A DNA stretch of 64,000 bases. It comes from Chryseobacterium defluvii (GTDB taxonomy: Bacteria > Bacteroidota > Bacteroidia > Flavobacteriales > Weeksellaceae). Location: the NCBI RefSeq assembly GCF_014204415.1, contig NZ_JACHLE010000001.1, positions 124,001 to 188,000 on the forward strand. Direction: 5' to 3'. Made by a program: the position numbers and the translations under genes. Position 1 is the first letter of the stretch; each line of letters opens with the position of its first letter. The notes under the pieces were generated by a model. It searched no databases, was not told the origin of the DNA, and worked only from the letters and a program-made list of their open reading frames with translations. This document shows, piece by piece, positions 36,604 through 44,893 of this stretch.

Positions 36604-37314
36604 ATGATGAAAAAGAAATACAAATTCATGACCTGTAACTGGGAAAACTTAATCTATCTGAACTTTCATATGGATCCTGAACTGCTTGCACCATTTTTAC
36701 CTAAAGACACAGAACCGGATCTTCTGAATGGAAAGGCAGTGATCAGTATTGTCTGTTTTGAATTTTCCAATGCAAGATTATTCGGGTTTAAAATTCCTTT
36801 TCATCAGTATTTTCCTGAAATTAATATAAGGACTTATGTGAAAAAGAAGGATAACGGAAATATAAAAGGAATTTATTTTCTTTCCGAAATGGTACCGAAA
36901 TTCATGACCTATTTTACCGGTAAATTTATTTATGGAGAACCCTTTTCACTGCGAAAACTGAAAATCTCAAAAACAGAAAAAGATCTGAAATATTTCATTA
37001 AAGACTCTGGGTGTGAAATGGAAATTGAAGCAGGGAAAAAGAATATGCATAGTGATCGGGAACTTACGGAAGAAGAAGAATTTGTCATTGAAAGAAGTCT
37101 GGCATTCTGTGGTAAAGCAAGCCAAAATGCCAGAATGTATGAAGTAAAACATCAAAAATGGAATCTGGTGGAAAGCAGTAATTTTAATTTTACCATCAAA
37201 AAAATAAGACACATCAGCAGTGATATTCAGAATGTATTACTTGACAAGAAGCCTGAAAGTATTTTCATGACCGATGGTTCAGGAGTGGAGGTATACAAAG
37301 ATCTTTTTATTTGA
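36604..37314 (+). CDS. DUF2071 (YqjF-like) protein
   Basis: This 236-residue protein belongs to the DUF2071 family. The N-terminal LNFHMDPELLAPFLPKDTEPDLLNGKAVISIVCFEFSNARLFGFKIPFHQYFPEINIRTYV stretch is the family core, predicted to be a beta barrel-like fold of unknown activity. It has no signal peptide. The start codon is at 36604 or 36607. It is preceded by its own palindrome copy, so it is probably co-regulated with the GbsR-type gene. Confidence 0.82.
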   Translation: MMKKKYKFMTCNWENLIYLNFHMDPELLAPFLPKDTEPDLLNGKAVISIVCFEFSNARLFGFKIPFHQYFPEINIRTYVKKKDNGNIKGIYFLSEMVPKFMTYFTGKFIYGEPFSLRKLKISKTEKDLKYFIKDSGCEMEIEAGKKNMHSDRELTEEEEFVIERSLAFCGKASQNARMYEVKHQKWNLVESSNFNFTIKKIRHISSDIQNVLLDKKPESIFMTDGSGVEVYKDLFI

Positions 37315-37321
37315 CCTTTAA

Positions 37322-37340
37322 TTTCAAAAATTATTGAAAA
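37322..37340. promoter_or_regulatory. Palindromic operator copy 3
   Basis: TTTCAAAAATTATTGAAAA lies 16 bp upstream of the ATG at 37356, the same spacing as copy 2. The TATAA that follows is also shared. Confidence 0.7.
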
Positions 37341-37355
37341 TATAATATTTATAAA

Positions 37356-37700
37356 ATGTTTAATATTATTTCCTATATACTATTCCTTTCCATCAGTTTT
37401 TACATTACTATTGATGTTGGAAGAAGATGCTATAATGCAGGAGAATCTTACCTGGAATACCTTCTCAATGACAAGCACCTTTGTTTGACAATCAACAGGA
37501 TTCTTTTAGGATGCTATTATCTGGTTAACCTCGGATATATTGCTATTAACATTGCCTTCTGGGAAAAAGTGGACAGTATGGAAGAAATAGTAGCTGTAGC
37601 AGCTGTTCGTACAGGCAGCATTATTCTGATTCTTTGCGTACTGCACTATATCAATATTTTCACCCTTTATTTCTTAAGAAAAAAACTAACATTAAAATAA
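37356..37700 (+). CDS. Four-helix membrane protein, paralogue of the next gene
   Basis: This 114-residue protein has three to four hydrophobic helices. I do not recognise the family. Residues about 46-110 (NRILLGCYYLVNLGYIAINI... YINIFTLYFLRKK) line up with the downstream protein (NSLFKIGFYLLNLGFALCII... LLNLLLFLKGRKH), so the two are diverged paralogues that may form a complex. It belongs to the palindrome-controlled locus. Confidence 0.75.
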   Translation: MFNIISYILFLSISFYITIDVGRRCYNAGESYLEYLLNDKHLCLTINRILLGCYYLVNLGYIAINIAFWEKVDSMEEIVAVAAVRTGSIILILCVLHYINIFTLYFLRKKLTLK

Positions 37701-37706
37701 AACCTT

Positions 37707-38108
37707 ATGACAACAACAGTTTTAACCACCACGTACAACTTTTCAGCGTATATGATTTATTTACCCATTGTAATTGCACTTACAGTTTTGGTTTCACAAT
37801 TTCTCTTCAAAAATTCAAAAACCTTCATGATCGATATCTTTCATCAGAAAAAAGATATTGCAATGGCAACCAATTCACTCTTCAAAATAGGTTTTTACCT
37901 TTTAAATCTTGGTTTTGCCCTGTGTATTATAGAATTTTTCCAGATAGAAACAGTAGAAAGGCTTGTAGTAGCTTTAAGCAAAAAGATTGGTGGTTTTTCC
38001 ATTTATCTTGGGGTAATGATGCTTTTGAATTTACTACTCTTCTTAAAAGGCCGTAAACACGCATTGAATAAAGAAAACCAAATCAAAAATGAAAACATTC
38101 ATCTTTAA
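37707..38108 (+). CDS. Four-helix membrane protein, paralogue of the preceding gene
   Basis: This 133-residue protein starts 6 bp after the previous stop, so the two are one transcription unit. It has four hydrophobic helices and a charged cytoplasmic C-terminus. The conserved core NSLFKIGFYLLNLGFAL matches the preceding protein. Function unknown. Two-gene tandem membrane paralogues suggest a heteromeric small membrane complex, by inference only. Confidence 0.75.
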   Translation: MTTTVLTTTYNFSAYMIYLPIVIALTVLVSQFLFKNSKTFMIDIFHQKKDIAMATNSLFKIGFYLLNLGFALCIIEFFQIETVERLVVALSKKIGGFSIYLGVMMLLNLLLFLKGRKHALNKENQIKNENIHL

Positions 38109-38175
38109 GATCTGGATGTATTTTACCTTCAGATTGCAGAAAAAAAGAACCAGAGGAGACTTTCTTAACCTTTAA
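38089..38175 (+). CDS. Possible 28-aa small protein
   Basis: An ATG-started ORF overlaps the end of the second membrane paralogue by 20 bp and encodes a basic, aromatic-rich peptide (MKTFIFKIWMYFTFRLQKKR...). Its overlap suggests translational coupling. It may equally be chance. Confidence 0.3.
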   Translation: MKTFIFKIWMYFTFRLQKKRTRGDFLNL

Positions 38176-38244
38176 TCTGGTATTACTTTGGAATTGTGGC
38201 ATTTTCCTCCTATTTTTGAAAATCCTGAGAAAATTTAAGATTGA

Positions 38245-38269
38245 AAAACAGGTTGTTTGCCTGTTTTAG
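38245..38269 (+). terminator. Likely terminator of the DUF2071/membrane-protein locus
   Basis: AAAACAGG and CCTGTTTT form an 8-bp stem with a 7-nt loop. The T-tract is short. Confidence 0.45.
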
Positions 38270-38297
38270 GTTAGATTACTTTCAGTATTACAGTATT

Positions 38298-38753
38298 ATG
38301 GCTAAGATTTATTTACAGACTGCCATCAAAGCAGATATCCATACCGTTTTCGATCTGGCACGCGATATAGACCTGCATCAGCAGTCCACTTCGAAGACAA
38401 AAGAAAAAGCCATTGCAGGGCGTACAAGCGGTTTGATAGAAAATAATGAGACTGTTACCTGGCGGGCAAAGCATCTGGGAATATATCAGACGCACACTTC
38501 TAAAATTATGGATATGGAAAAGCCTTATCGGTTTACAGATATTATGCTGGAGGGAACTTTTAAATCCTTACGCCATCAGCATATATTCGAAGAAAAAGAC
38601 GGAAATACCATCATGACGGATATTTTTGAGTTTGAATCCCCTTACGGAGTTCTGGGAAGGTTCTTTAACTCGGTTTTCCTTACTGCCTATCTCAGAAACT
38701 TCCTGCTGGAAAGAAACGCAGCGATCAAAGAAGCCGCAGAAAGAAATCAATAG
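38298..38753 (+). CDS. SRPBCC (START/PYP-like) family protein
   Basis: This 151-residue protein reads as a cyclase/dehydrase-type SRPBCC fold (YLQTAIKADIHTVFDLARDIDLH, then TSKIMDMEKPYRFTDIMLEG and the C-terminal helix). It forms a pocket for a hydrophobic ligand, but the ligand is unknown. I used the ATG at 38298 (MAKIYLQTAIKA). Confidence 0.85.
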   Translation: MAKIYLQTAIKADIHTVFDLARDIDLHQQSTSKTKEKAIAGRTSGLIENNETVTWRAKHLGIYQTHTSKIMDMEKPYRFTDIMLEGTFKSLRHQHIFEEKDGNTIMTDIFEFESPYGVLGRFFNSVFLTAYLRNFLLERNAAIKEAAERNQ

Positions 38754-38905
38754 TATCTACATAATATATAGCATTACGGATTTCGGGAGCCACGAAGTGG
38801 CGGCGTAACGAAAGATAGAATACAGCCCTATCAGAAAAAAGTTTCAGAAAATCAAAATATTGCAGATTTATCAGATGATGATTAAATTAGCAGAAAGCTT
38901 CCTTT

Positions 38906-40348
38906 ATGTTCATCAGACAGAAAACCAAAACCGCACTTCTGGTATCATTTCTTATCCCTGCAACAATGTTTACGCAGGCTCATAATGTATCCAAGGGCTA
39001 TGAAAAACCTACAGATCCTCTGGTCGTTCAGAATCTGGAAGAATGGCAGGACCTGAAATTCGGGCTTTTTATGCATTGGGGCACTTACAGCCAATGGGGA
39101 ATTGTGGAAAGCTGGAGCTTATGCCCCGAGGACGAATCATGGACGAAGCGTAAGCCTGAACACGGAAGATCCTATGATGAATATGTGAAAAATTATGAAA
39201 ATCTACAGGCTACTTTCAATCCTACTCATTTTGATCCTCAAAAATGGGCAGATGCCGCGAGGAAAGCAGGAATGAAATACGTGGTCTTTACCACCAAGCA
39301 TCATGACGGGTTTGCCATGTTCGATACAAAACAATCCGATTATAAGATTACTTCTCCCAAAACCCTTTTTTCGAAAAATCCGAAGGCAGATGTAACCAAA
39401 GAAATTTTCAGTACATTCAGGAAAGAAGGTTTTAAGATCGGGGCATATTTCTCGAAACCCGACTGGCATTCCGATGATTACTGGTGGCCGTATTTCCCGC
39501 CCAAAGACCGGAATGTGAACTATGACCCTAAAAAATACCCTGAAAGATGGGAAAGTTTTAAAAAGTTCACCTACAACCAGCTTAATGAGATCACCTCCAA
39601 TTATGGTAAGATTGATATTCTGTGGCTGGATGGGGGATGGGTCCGTCCGTTTCATACCATCGACCCGAATATAGAATGGCAGAGAACCATTAAAGTGGAG
39701 CAGGATATCGATATGGATAAGATCGGGGCGATGGCTCGGAAAAATCAGCCCGGGATCATTATAGTAGATCGCACAGTTCCCGGAAAATGGGAGAATTATG
39801 TAACCCCGGAACAGGCTGTTCCTGAGCATCCGTTATCCATTCCGTGGGAGAGCTGTATAACAATGGGGAACTCATTTTCTTATGTCCCGAATGATAACTA
39901 TAAATCGTCTCAGAAGATTATAGAGACTTTAATTAAAATTATTTCAAGAGGCGGGAACTACCTGATGAATATTGCCCCGGGACCAAACGGGGATTATGAC
40001 GAGGTAGTGTATGAAAGGCTAAAAGAGATCTCCGGCTGGATGGATAAAAACCAATCGGCAGTTTTTGCAACCAGAAGTATGGCTCCCTATCATGAAGGTA
40101 ACTTCTATTACACCCAAAGTAAAGACGGGAAAATAGTTAATGTTTTCCATACGGATGAAAAATTAAACTATCAGTCTCCGGAAACTTTAACCTTCTCAAT
40201 TCCTGAAAATGTTAAACCGAAATCGGTAAAAGTTTTGGGGATTTCTTCGAAAATTCAATGGAAAAAATCAGGGAATACCATTGAGGTCAGGCTTCCGGAT
40301 GAAAGAAAAAAACTGAATTATTCAACAGTGATACAAGTGGTTCAGTAA
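38906..40348 (+). CDS. Alpha-L-fucosidase, GH29
   Basis: This 480-residue exported enzyme has a signal peptide (about 1-25). The GH29 motifs are FGLFMHWGTYS, KYVVFTTKHHDGFAMFD and the nucleophile Asp242 in DILWLDGGW. It should release alpha-linked L-fucose from glycans, in the periplasm or at the surface. No SusC/D pair or other glycan genes are beside it, so it is not part of an obvious utilisation locus here. Confidence 0.92.
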   Translation: MFIRQKTKTALLVSFLIPATMFTQAHNVSKGYEKPTDPLVVQNLEEWQDLKFGLFMHWGTYSQWGIVESWSLCPEDESWTKRKPEHGRSYDEYVKNYENLQATFNPTHFDPQKWADAARKAGMKYVVFTTKHHDGFAMFDTKQSDYKITSPKTLFSKNPKADVTKEIFSTFRKEGFKIGAYFSKPDWHSDDYWWPYFPPKDRNVNYDPKKYPERWESFKKFTYNQLNEITSNYGKIDILWLDGGWVRPFHTIDPNIEWQRTIKVEQDIDMDKIGAMARKNQPGIIIVDRTVPGKWENYVTPEQAVPEHPLSIPWESCITMGNSFSYVPNDNYKSSQKIIETLIKIISRGGNYLMNIAPGPNGDYDEVVYERLKEISGWMDKNQSAVFATRSMAPYHEGNFYYTQSKDGKIVNVFHTDEKLNYQSPETLTFSIPENVKPKSVKVLGISSKIQWKKSGNTIEVRLPDERKKLNYSTVIQVVQ

Positions 40349-40414
40349 TAGCTTATTATCTGGAACTATTTTAGCAGAAATATCTTCAAACTTTGTGAGG
40401 CACTCTGAATATAT

Positions 40415-40444
40415 AAACCTCATCAACAATTGATGAGGTTTTTA
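40415..40444 (+). terminator. Rho-independent terminator
   Basis: AAACCTCATCA and TGATGAGGTTT form an 11-bp stem with a 5-nt loop and a T-run. It ends the fucosidase transcript. Confidence 0.85.
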
Positions 40445-40484
40445 TAAATATGATTGTATATAACCAGCTTAATATTAGGTGCTC

Positions 40485-40657
40485 TTATTGGTCTTTATCT
40501 AACTTTTTTTTCAAATAACGGATTTTTAAATCCAGATAAGTTTTAAATAATCTATAAAATTTGAATAGTAAAAAAGAGATTGATAGTACAAATAGGACTA
40601 ATAAAATTTGCCATAAATTAATCCAATACCTACATTACTAATTTCATTTGCTTCCAT
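40485..40657 (-). pseudogene. Frameshifted small membrane protein
   Basis: The minus-strand start MEANEISNVGIGLI and a later frame reading WQILLVLFVLSISFLLFKFYRLFK... to a stop at 40485 together make a small one-helix protein with a basic tail. One base (probably a T in a T-run) seems to be missing near 40610-40620. Family unknown. It lies just beyond the Tae4/Tai4 island. Confidence 0.5.
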
Positions 40658-40748
40658 AATTTAAATTTTTCCATGTATTTTTTTCTTTCTCTATCTATCA
40701 GGAATTACCATTGCACTTTAAATATAATCATTTAATAAATTATGTTTG

Positions 40749-41198
40749 TTACTTTTTACAAACTAAAAATCTACATATATCGTTGTCCTTTTGTATAAAC
40801 TTTAATTGTGACTTTAGTTGTTCCTTAGTATATGGAGGAAGGTTATTTACACTTCGGTATTTTATAATATTCTCTACAAAATCATCTATGATTTTACTGT
40901 CTATATCAGAAATATGGTCCTTATCAAAATTTTTTATTCCCAATAAATTGATGTCAGTATATTCTTGTTTTGTTGAAAATAAGTTTGGAACTTTCAAGTG
41001 GATTTTAGTAAAAACTTTCTCATCTGCAATTACAATTAGTAGGGGTCTGGAATAGCTGTAGCTTGCATTTATATACTGATATGTTGAATATTCTTTATTG
41101 TCTGTCTTCTTTAAATAATCAACAGATTCACACTTTATATTTTGTGCGAAAAAGCCTGTATAAGCTATACTGAATATTAAGATGATTATATTTTTCAT
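40749..41198 (-). CDS. Secreted protein of unknown function in the toxin island
   Basis: This 149-residue protein has a signal peptide (ending FFAQ), and the rest is a Lys/Asn/Tyr-rich small globular domain. Three Cys in the mature part may form disulfides. No family was recognised. It is AT-rich and follows the immunity gene in the same direction (18-bp gap), so it may be part of the same operon, perhaps as a second immunity or accessory protein. Confidence 0.65.
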   Translation of the reverse strand: MKNIIILIFSIAYTGFFAQNIKCESVDYLKKTDNKEYSTYQYINASYSYSRPLLIVIADEKVFTKIHLKVPNLFSTKQEYTDINLLGIKNFDKDHISDIDSKIIDDFVENIIKYRSVNNLPPYTKEQLKSQLKFIQKDNDICRFLVCKK

Positions 41199-41216
41199 AT
41201 TCTAATTTAAATTCCA

Positions 41217-41681
41217 TTAATATGTTGGAATTTCTTTATGTACTTCATCAAGAATATTAGGAATTTTCTTCCAATTTTCCCTTTCTTTCTTTGCAAGTTT
41301 ATCTAACTCTTTACTGTTATAAAATTTTAGACAATGATTAAATACCTGTTTCTTTTGGTATATGCCTTTTAAATCTTCAGGATATGTAGAATTAATTGAG
41401 TCTAATCTTATTTTTTCAATTTCATTATCAATAACTGGTTTTAATGATTTGTCAAATATTGCTCTTCCTAAAGGGTTATAGAATGAACGGTCTTTTTCCC
41501 ATAAGATTTTTTCAATCTCTTTATTTTCATATCCTTTCAAGACACATAAACAAAAAGCTCTGTCTTTATACTCTTTTTCCCAACGGTTAAAATTCCAGCT
41601 CTTTCTTTCATCTCTCAATTCTTTAGAAATTGAGCATGAAGATAGAATAAATACGCATAATAAAAATTTAACTTTAATCAT
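41217..41681 (-). CDS. Tai4-like immunity lipoprotein
   Basis: This 154-residue protein is lipidated (lipobox LSSC, Cys16). The mature part has a CLCVLKGY segment (C44, C46) and HCLKFYNSKELDKLAKK (C117), which closely resembles the C-terminal helix signature of Tai4, the periplasmic inhibitor of the T6SS amidase Tae4. I used the ATG at 41679-41681. It starts 5 bp after the Tae4-like gene stop. The pair therefore looks like toxin then antitoxin in one transcription unit. Confidence 0.72.
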   Translation of the reverse strand: MIKVKFLLCVFILSSCSISKELRDERKSWNFNRWEKEYKDRAFCLCVLKGYENKEIEKILWEKDRSFYNPLGRAIFDKSLKPVIDNEIEKIRLDSINSTYPEDLKGIYQKKQVFNHCLKFYNSKELDKLAKKERENWKKIPNILDEVHKEIPTY

Positions 41682-41686
41682 AATGT

Positions 41687-43411
41687 TTAATGTAGCACCC
41701 ATATTCTTATAGATTTCACTCCACCTTTAGGCTGTGTATATGATCCGGAAATACAAATTCCATTTACAATAGCATCTACATGGCCGGAATAACCAGCTCC
41801 CCCTTGATTTGAAGGTCTGGGATCTGCATTTTCTATAACATATATTCCATTTTTACCATTCAGAAAATTCATCACTTTTTGAGGATTATTTGCTTCTGCA
41901 CCTTCCAATTTATGAGGTGTATCACCAAATTTATCTTTCATAAATTTCAAAAAACTTGTAGCTGCTAATATATAATTTTTCCCGTCTCCTCCTTTTTGAG
42001 TTAACTGTAGATTTCCTTTTTTTATGACAGGAATTATTATACCTGAATATAATAATGCTCTTGATCCTCTTATTGCACATGCATTTTGATATGCACCTGT
42101 CGTATCATTTGAATGACTTGTATATAATGAACCTCCTGCCAATTGATATACTTGTGGTGCTTTCATTTCTTTCCAATAACCGTTTTCTTCTTTTTTGGGA
42201 AAATTTGCATACCATTGAGAAAGTGTCGGCAAAGACTGTTGAATAATTGGGGTTTCATACTCGATTAAATCCGGATTTACATATTCTCCATCTTGCCCTT
42301 CTGAAGTTCCCATAAACCAATTTTCAAACTCTTCCCAAGAAATATTCGGGTTTTGAGAAAGAAAATTAAGAGCCCACGTGATAAAATTCTTTGCTTCTAG
42401 ACTTGCGTTATTAGTATCATAGAAATGTTGCAAACCATTGTAAAATTCAATATTTGCAGGGGTCATCAAAAGGTTTTTTAAATCTGGCGGGAGATTGCTG
42501 ACAAATAAGCTAAATGAGCTTAAATTAGGCAATGTAGGTACTCCTGTATTACATCCTTCCTGGGTTCCCAATGTAGAATTTGGATCTTGTGGTTGGGTAG
42601 GTACACCATTACCTCCACAAGGATTGTTTGGATTATTGATACCATTATTGGTATTCTCTCCACCACCTGTCTGTGGATGGCTCACTCCCGGCTCTGTACC
42701 ACTTCCTGTTTCTGTTCCCACCATGTCACATACACGGGTTACGGTGATCACCAGTACAGATTGTACATCAGCCTGACAAGGTCCACCGTCTTCATCAGAA
42801 GCTTCCCCGTGATGATGAGCGTTTTCACTACAAGAAGTATAATAGGAGCTTGTTTTATAGTAGCATACTAAATCCTGCTTCATGGCAGAGGAATAGGTTC
42901 CGCTTTCCAGTGGGGTGTATTCTACCTTTCCGGTAAGGTCTACAATTCCTCCGGCATTCATGGTTTGTTTTTCCTGATCGGTAAGATGATAAGTGATGAG
43001 CATTTCTCTCCAGCTTCCATCCGAAAGAGGGCTTAGTACCAAATTCTCTACAGGTGCATTTTCAGGAGCATTTTCTCTTTCTATTTTGAAGGTATAGGTA
43101 TAAAAATCCGGTCCGTTCTCAATATAGATCACATCATCGGTATTGATAGAAATGCCATTCCCATAGTTAACTACTTTCCCAAAAACATTGGTTTTTGTCT
43201 TAGCTTTAAACTCAGCCTCTGCCTTTTCTAGTTCAGGGAGAAGTCTGGCTTTGTGTTTGCTTTCGTTAAGGGAAATCCTTTTAGAGGTAAGTTGAAATTG
43301 GCTGCTGTTATTGTACGTTTCCTGTTCGGGAAACTGGTCATTCCGGCAGGAACCAATAATCGTTAATAAGGCTGCTGCTATAAGCAGCCTCGAGATTATA
43401 TTTCTTTTCAT
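41687..43411 (-). CDS. Surface-lipoprotein toxin with a C-terminal Tae4-like amidase domain
   Basis: This 574-residue protein has a signal peptide with lipobox IIGSC (Cys22) and a beta-rich N-terminal domain (about 40-230, with a Cys/His patch near 183-212). A Gly/Asn/Pro-rich linker (about 235-290), a helical spacer (about 300-370) and a C-terminal domain (about 410-574) follow. In the last domain YQNACAIRGSRALLYSGI (Cys445) and GYSGHVDAI (His544) match the catalytic Cys and His of Tae4-type peptidoglycan amidases. These cut the D-Glu to mDAP bond. The Tai4-like gene follows directly. T6SS genes are absent here, so the lipid anchor may replace the usual delivery. Confidence 0.8.
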   Translation of the reverse strand: MKRNIISRLLIAAALLTIIGSCRNDQFPEQETYNNSSQFQLTSKRISLNESKHKARLLPELEKAEAEFKAKTKTNVFGKVVNYGNGISINTDDVIYIENGPDFYTYTFKIERENAPENAPVENLVLSPLSDGSWREMLITYHLTDQEKQTMNAGGIVDLTGKVEYTPLESGTYSSAMKQDLVCYYKTSSYYTSCSENAHHHGEASDEDGGPCQADVQSVLVITVTRVCDMVGTETGSGTEPGVSHPQTGGGENTNNGINNPNNPCGGNGVPTQPQDPNSTLGTQEGCNTGVPTLPNLSSFSLFVSNLPPDLKNLLMTPANIEFYNGLQHFYDTNNASLEAKNFITWALNFLSQNPNISWEEFENWFMGTSEGQDGEYVNPDLIEYETPIIQQSLPTLSQWYANFPKKEENGYWKEMKAPQVYQLAGGSLYTSHSNDTTGAYQNACAIRGSRALLYSGIIIPVIKKGNLQLTQKGGDGKNYILAATSFLKFMKDKFGDTPHKLEGAEANNPQKVMNFLNGKNGIYVIENADPRPSNQGGAGYSGHVDAIVNGICISGSYTQPKGGVKSIRIWVLH

Positions 43412-44120
43412 CTTTTTGATTTGGTTTTTCGTTATAAAATTAATTCTTTTTTTTAAAGAGTAAAACTTTATTGAAATTTTAACTCTTTCAATGGTGATTA
43501 TTTTTTTGATCAGGGAGGTTTATCACCTCCTGAACCGTTTCTGTAAGGTCTTTTCATAGGCTTCCATTATTTGGTTTTTATATTATTTATTCAGGTAAAA
43601 TTACCTTCTCACTACGACAAAACACGTCGCATTATTATCTTATACTATTATAGATGCATTTTTTATCCTTTGGGTTGGAAACAGATTGTAAAAAATAAGA
43701 AAGGCACGGAGCAGAAATCAATCCGTATTAGAGGTACTGCGAAGAACCCTTATCCCAGAAAGACCCCGCCCGTGCCCATATAGGAATACACGGGCGTAAG
43801 TCTATCATTTTAAGGGGATATTAAGAAGATTCGCAGTTTTCTAATACCTAAATGATAGCTTACGCTTTTTTATTTCGTTAAAATCAGGATGCTAATATAT
43901 AAATATTTTCAATACAACATATGCCTGAAATATTTCAAACGGGGGTATTTTAATATATTTTTATCATTTGCTTTAATTTTTATGGGTGTATTTTATATAT
44001 GCATGATTTTATCATTTAATTAGTGCAAAATGATTAGTGATAATTGGTAAATATTGTGTGTTGTTGATTTTTAAGGCAGGTATTTGTTATATTTGATATA
44101 ATAACTAAATAAGATATATT
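43412..44120. other. 709-bp gap with a structured-RNA candidate
   Basis: No ORF with coding character was found; a 70-codon plus-strand frame and a 14-codon minus-strand one look random. From 43703 to 43871 several stable stems occur, annotated separately. The rest is AT-rich. Confidence 0.4.
43703..43871 (+). ncRNA. Candidate structured RNA with switching stems and terminator
   Basis: GGCACGG (43703-43709) can pair with CCGTGCC (43770-43776). The latter can instead form CGCCCGTG / CACGGGCG (43767-43774 with 43789-43796). A 16-bp terminator-like stem (43794-43865) with a TTTTTT tail follows. Overlapping, mutually exclusive stems before a terminator resemble a riboswitch or attenuator. The downstream gene at 44121 starts 250 bp later. 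I do not recognise the RNA family. Confidence 0.4.
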
Positions 44121-44633
44121 ATGGCATTTGACAATTTAATAAGTGTGAGTTTTTCAAACGAAGATCTGGCTGCCTTAGATCAGTCTATACAGAGCATTGA
44201 AAATATACTGTCAGGCAAGACCATTAATCTTACCCCTGACCAAAGGCAGCAGTATGGCAGAATTGCCGAACAGAATAAGCTGTTTGTGAATAAAGCGAAA
44301 AGCTATATGGAGCAGTACCCCCAGCATGTACCGGGCTTTCTGGATAAGGCAGAATTTGACAGGGATTATACGGCAAGAGAACAGGTAGAAGGAAGGCTGC
44401 AGAGGCTTGCCTCCATAGTAGAGCAGTTATCCGATACGAAGGTTCTGCTGGATCATGATAATTATCATAACTCCATTACCTTTTACCGGAATGTGAAGTT
44501 CCTTTCAGGAGAAAATGTTCCGGGAACCAATGTCGTATATGATGAGATGAAACAGTTTTTTGTGAGTGCAGCCGGTCCGTCTACAGCCATACCCCCTTCC
44601 GGAACGGTGCCGGAGGACCAGGAGAAGGACTGA
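44121..44633 (+). CDS. Uncharacterised alpha-helical protein
   Basis: This 170-residue cytoplasmic protein is highly helical (QSIQSIENILSGK, QRQQYGRIAEQNKLFVNKAKSYMEQ, EQVEGRLQRLASIVEQLSD) with a Pro/Glu-rich tail. I recognise no family. It is alone, about 250 bp after the structured-RNA candidate. Confidence 0.65.
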   Translation: MAFDNLISVSFSNEDLAALDQSIQSIENILSGKTINLTPDQRQQYGRIAEQNKLFVNKAKSYMEQYPQHVPGFLDKAEFDRDYTAREQVEGRLQRLASIVEQLSDTKVLLDHDNYHNSITFYRNVKFLSGENVPGTNVVYDEMKQFFVSAAGPSTAIPPSGTVPEDQEKD

Positions 44634-44689
44634 TAGCGTGTTGTATAACGGTAAAACCTCCGTTCATAAAGCATCGGCAGGCAGTAATG

Positions 44690-44729
44690 AAGCGTCAGCA
44701 CCCCCTTGTGCAAGGGGGTGCTGACGCTT
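44690..44729. repeat. 19-bp perfect GC-rich hairpin
   Basis: The arm AAGCGTCAGCACCCCCTTG and its exact inverse are separated by only two bases. There is no T-run on either side, so it is not a standard terminator. It stands out in AT-rich DNA, like the hairpin at 9137-9175, and may be a REP-type element. Confidence 0.7.
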
Positions 44730-44893
44730 ATGAAAGCCTCCGTAACCCATGATATAAATATCCTTTAGGGCTTCGCAGGCCAATTCAGTGATATAGCATA
44801 CCGTCTACAGGTATTTATACATCGAAACATGACCTTATGGAGCATGATACATCCAATATTTTTCCTTAAATTCGCATAAAAATTTTTAAGCTA

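Noticed and set aside
39203..39829. 208-codon minus-strand ORF inside the fucosidase gene
   Set aside because: It lies antisense to a clear GH29 gene with intact motifs; the composition looks like a reversed coding frame.
43523..43567. 14-codon minus-strand ORF (MEAYEKTLQKRFRR) upstream of the Tae4 gene
   Set aside because: No terminator or special codon run follows it, so it is not supported as a leader peptide.
43571..43783. 70-codon plus-strand ORF in the RNA-candidate gap
   Set aside because: No coding character; it spans stable stems that look like RNA structure.
43703..43871. 6S RNA or tmRNA
   Set aside because: The 5' and 3' ends do not pair into a closing stem, and there is no tRNA-like end.
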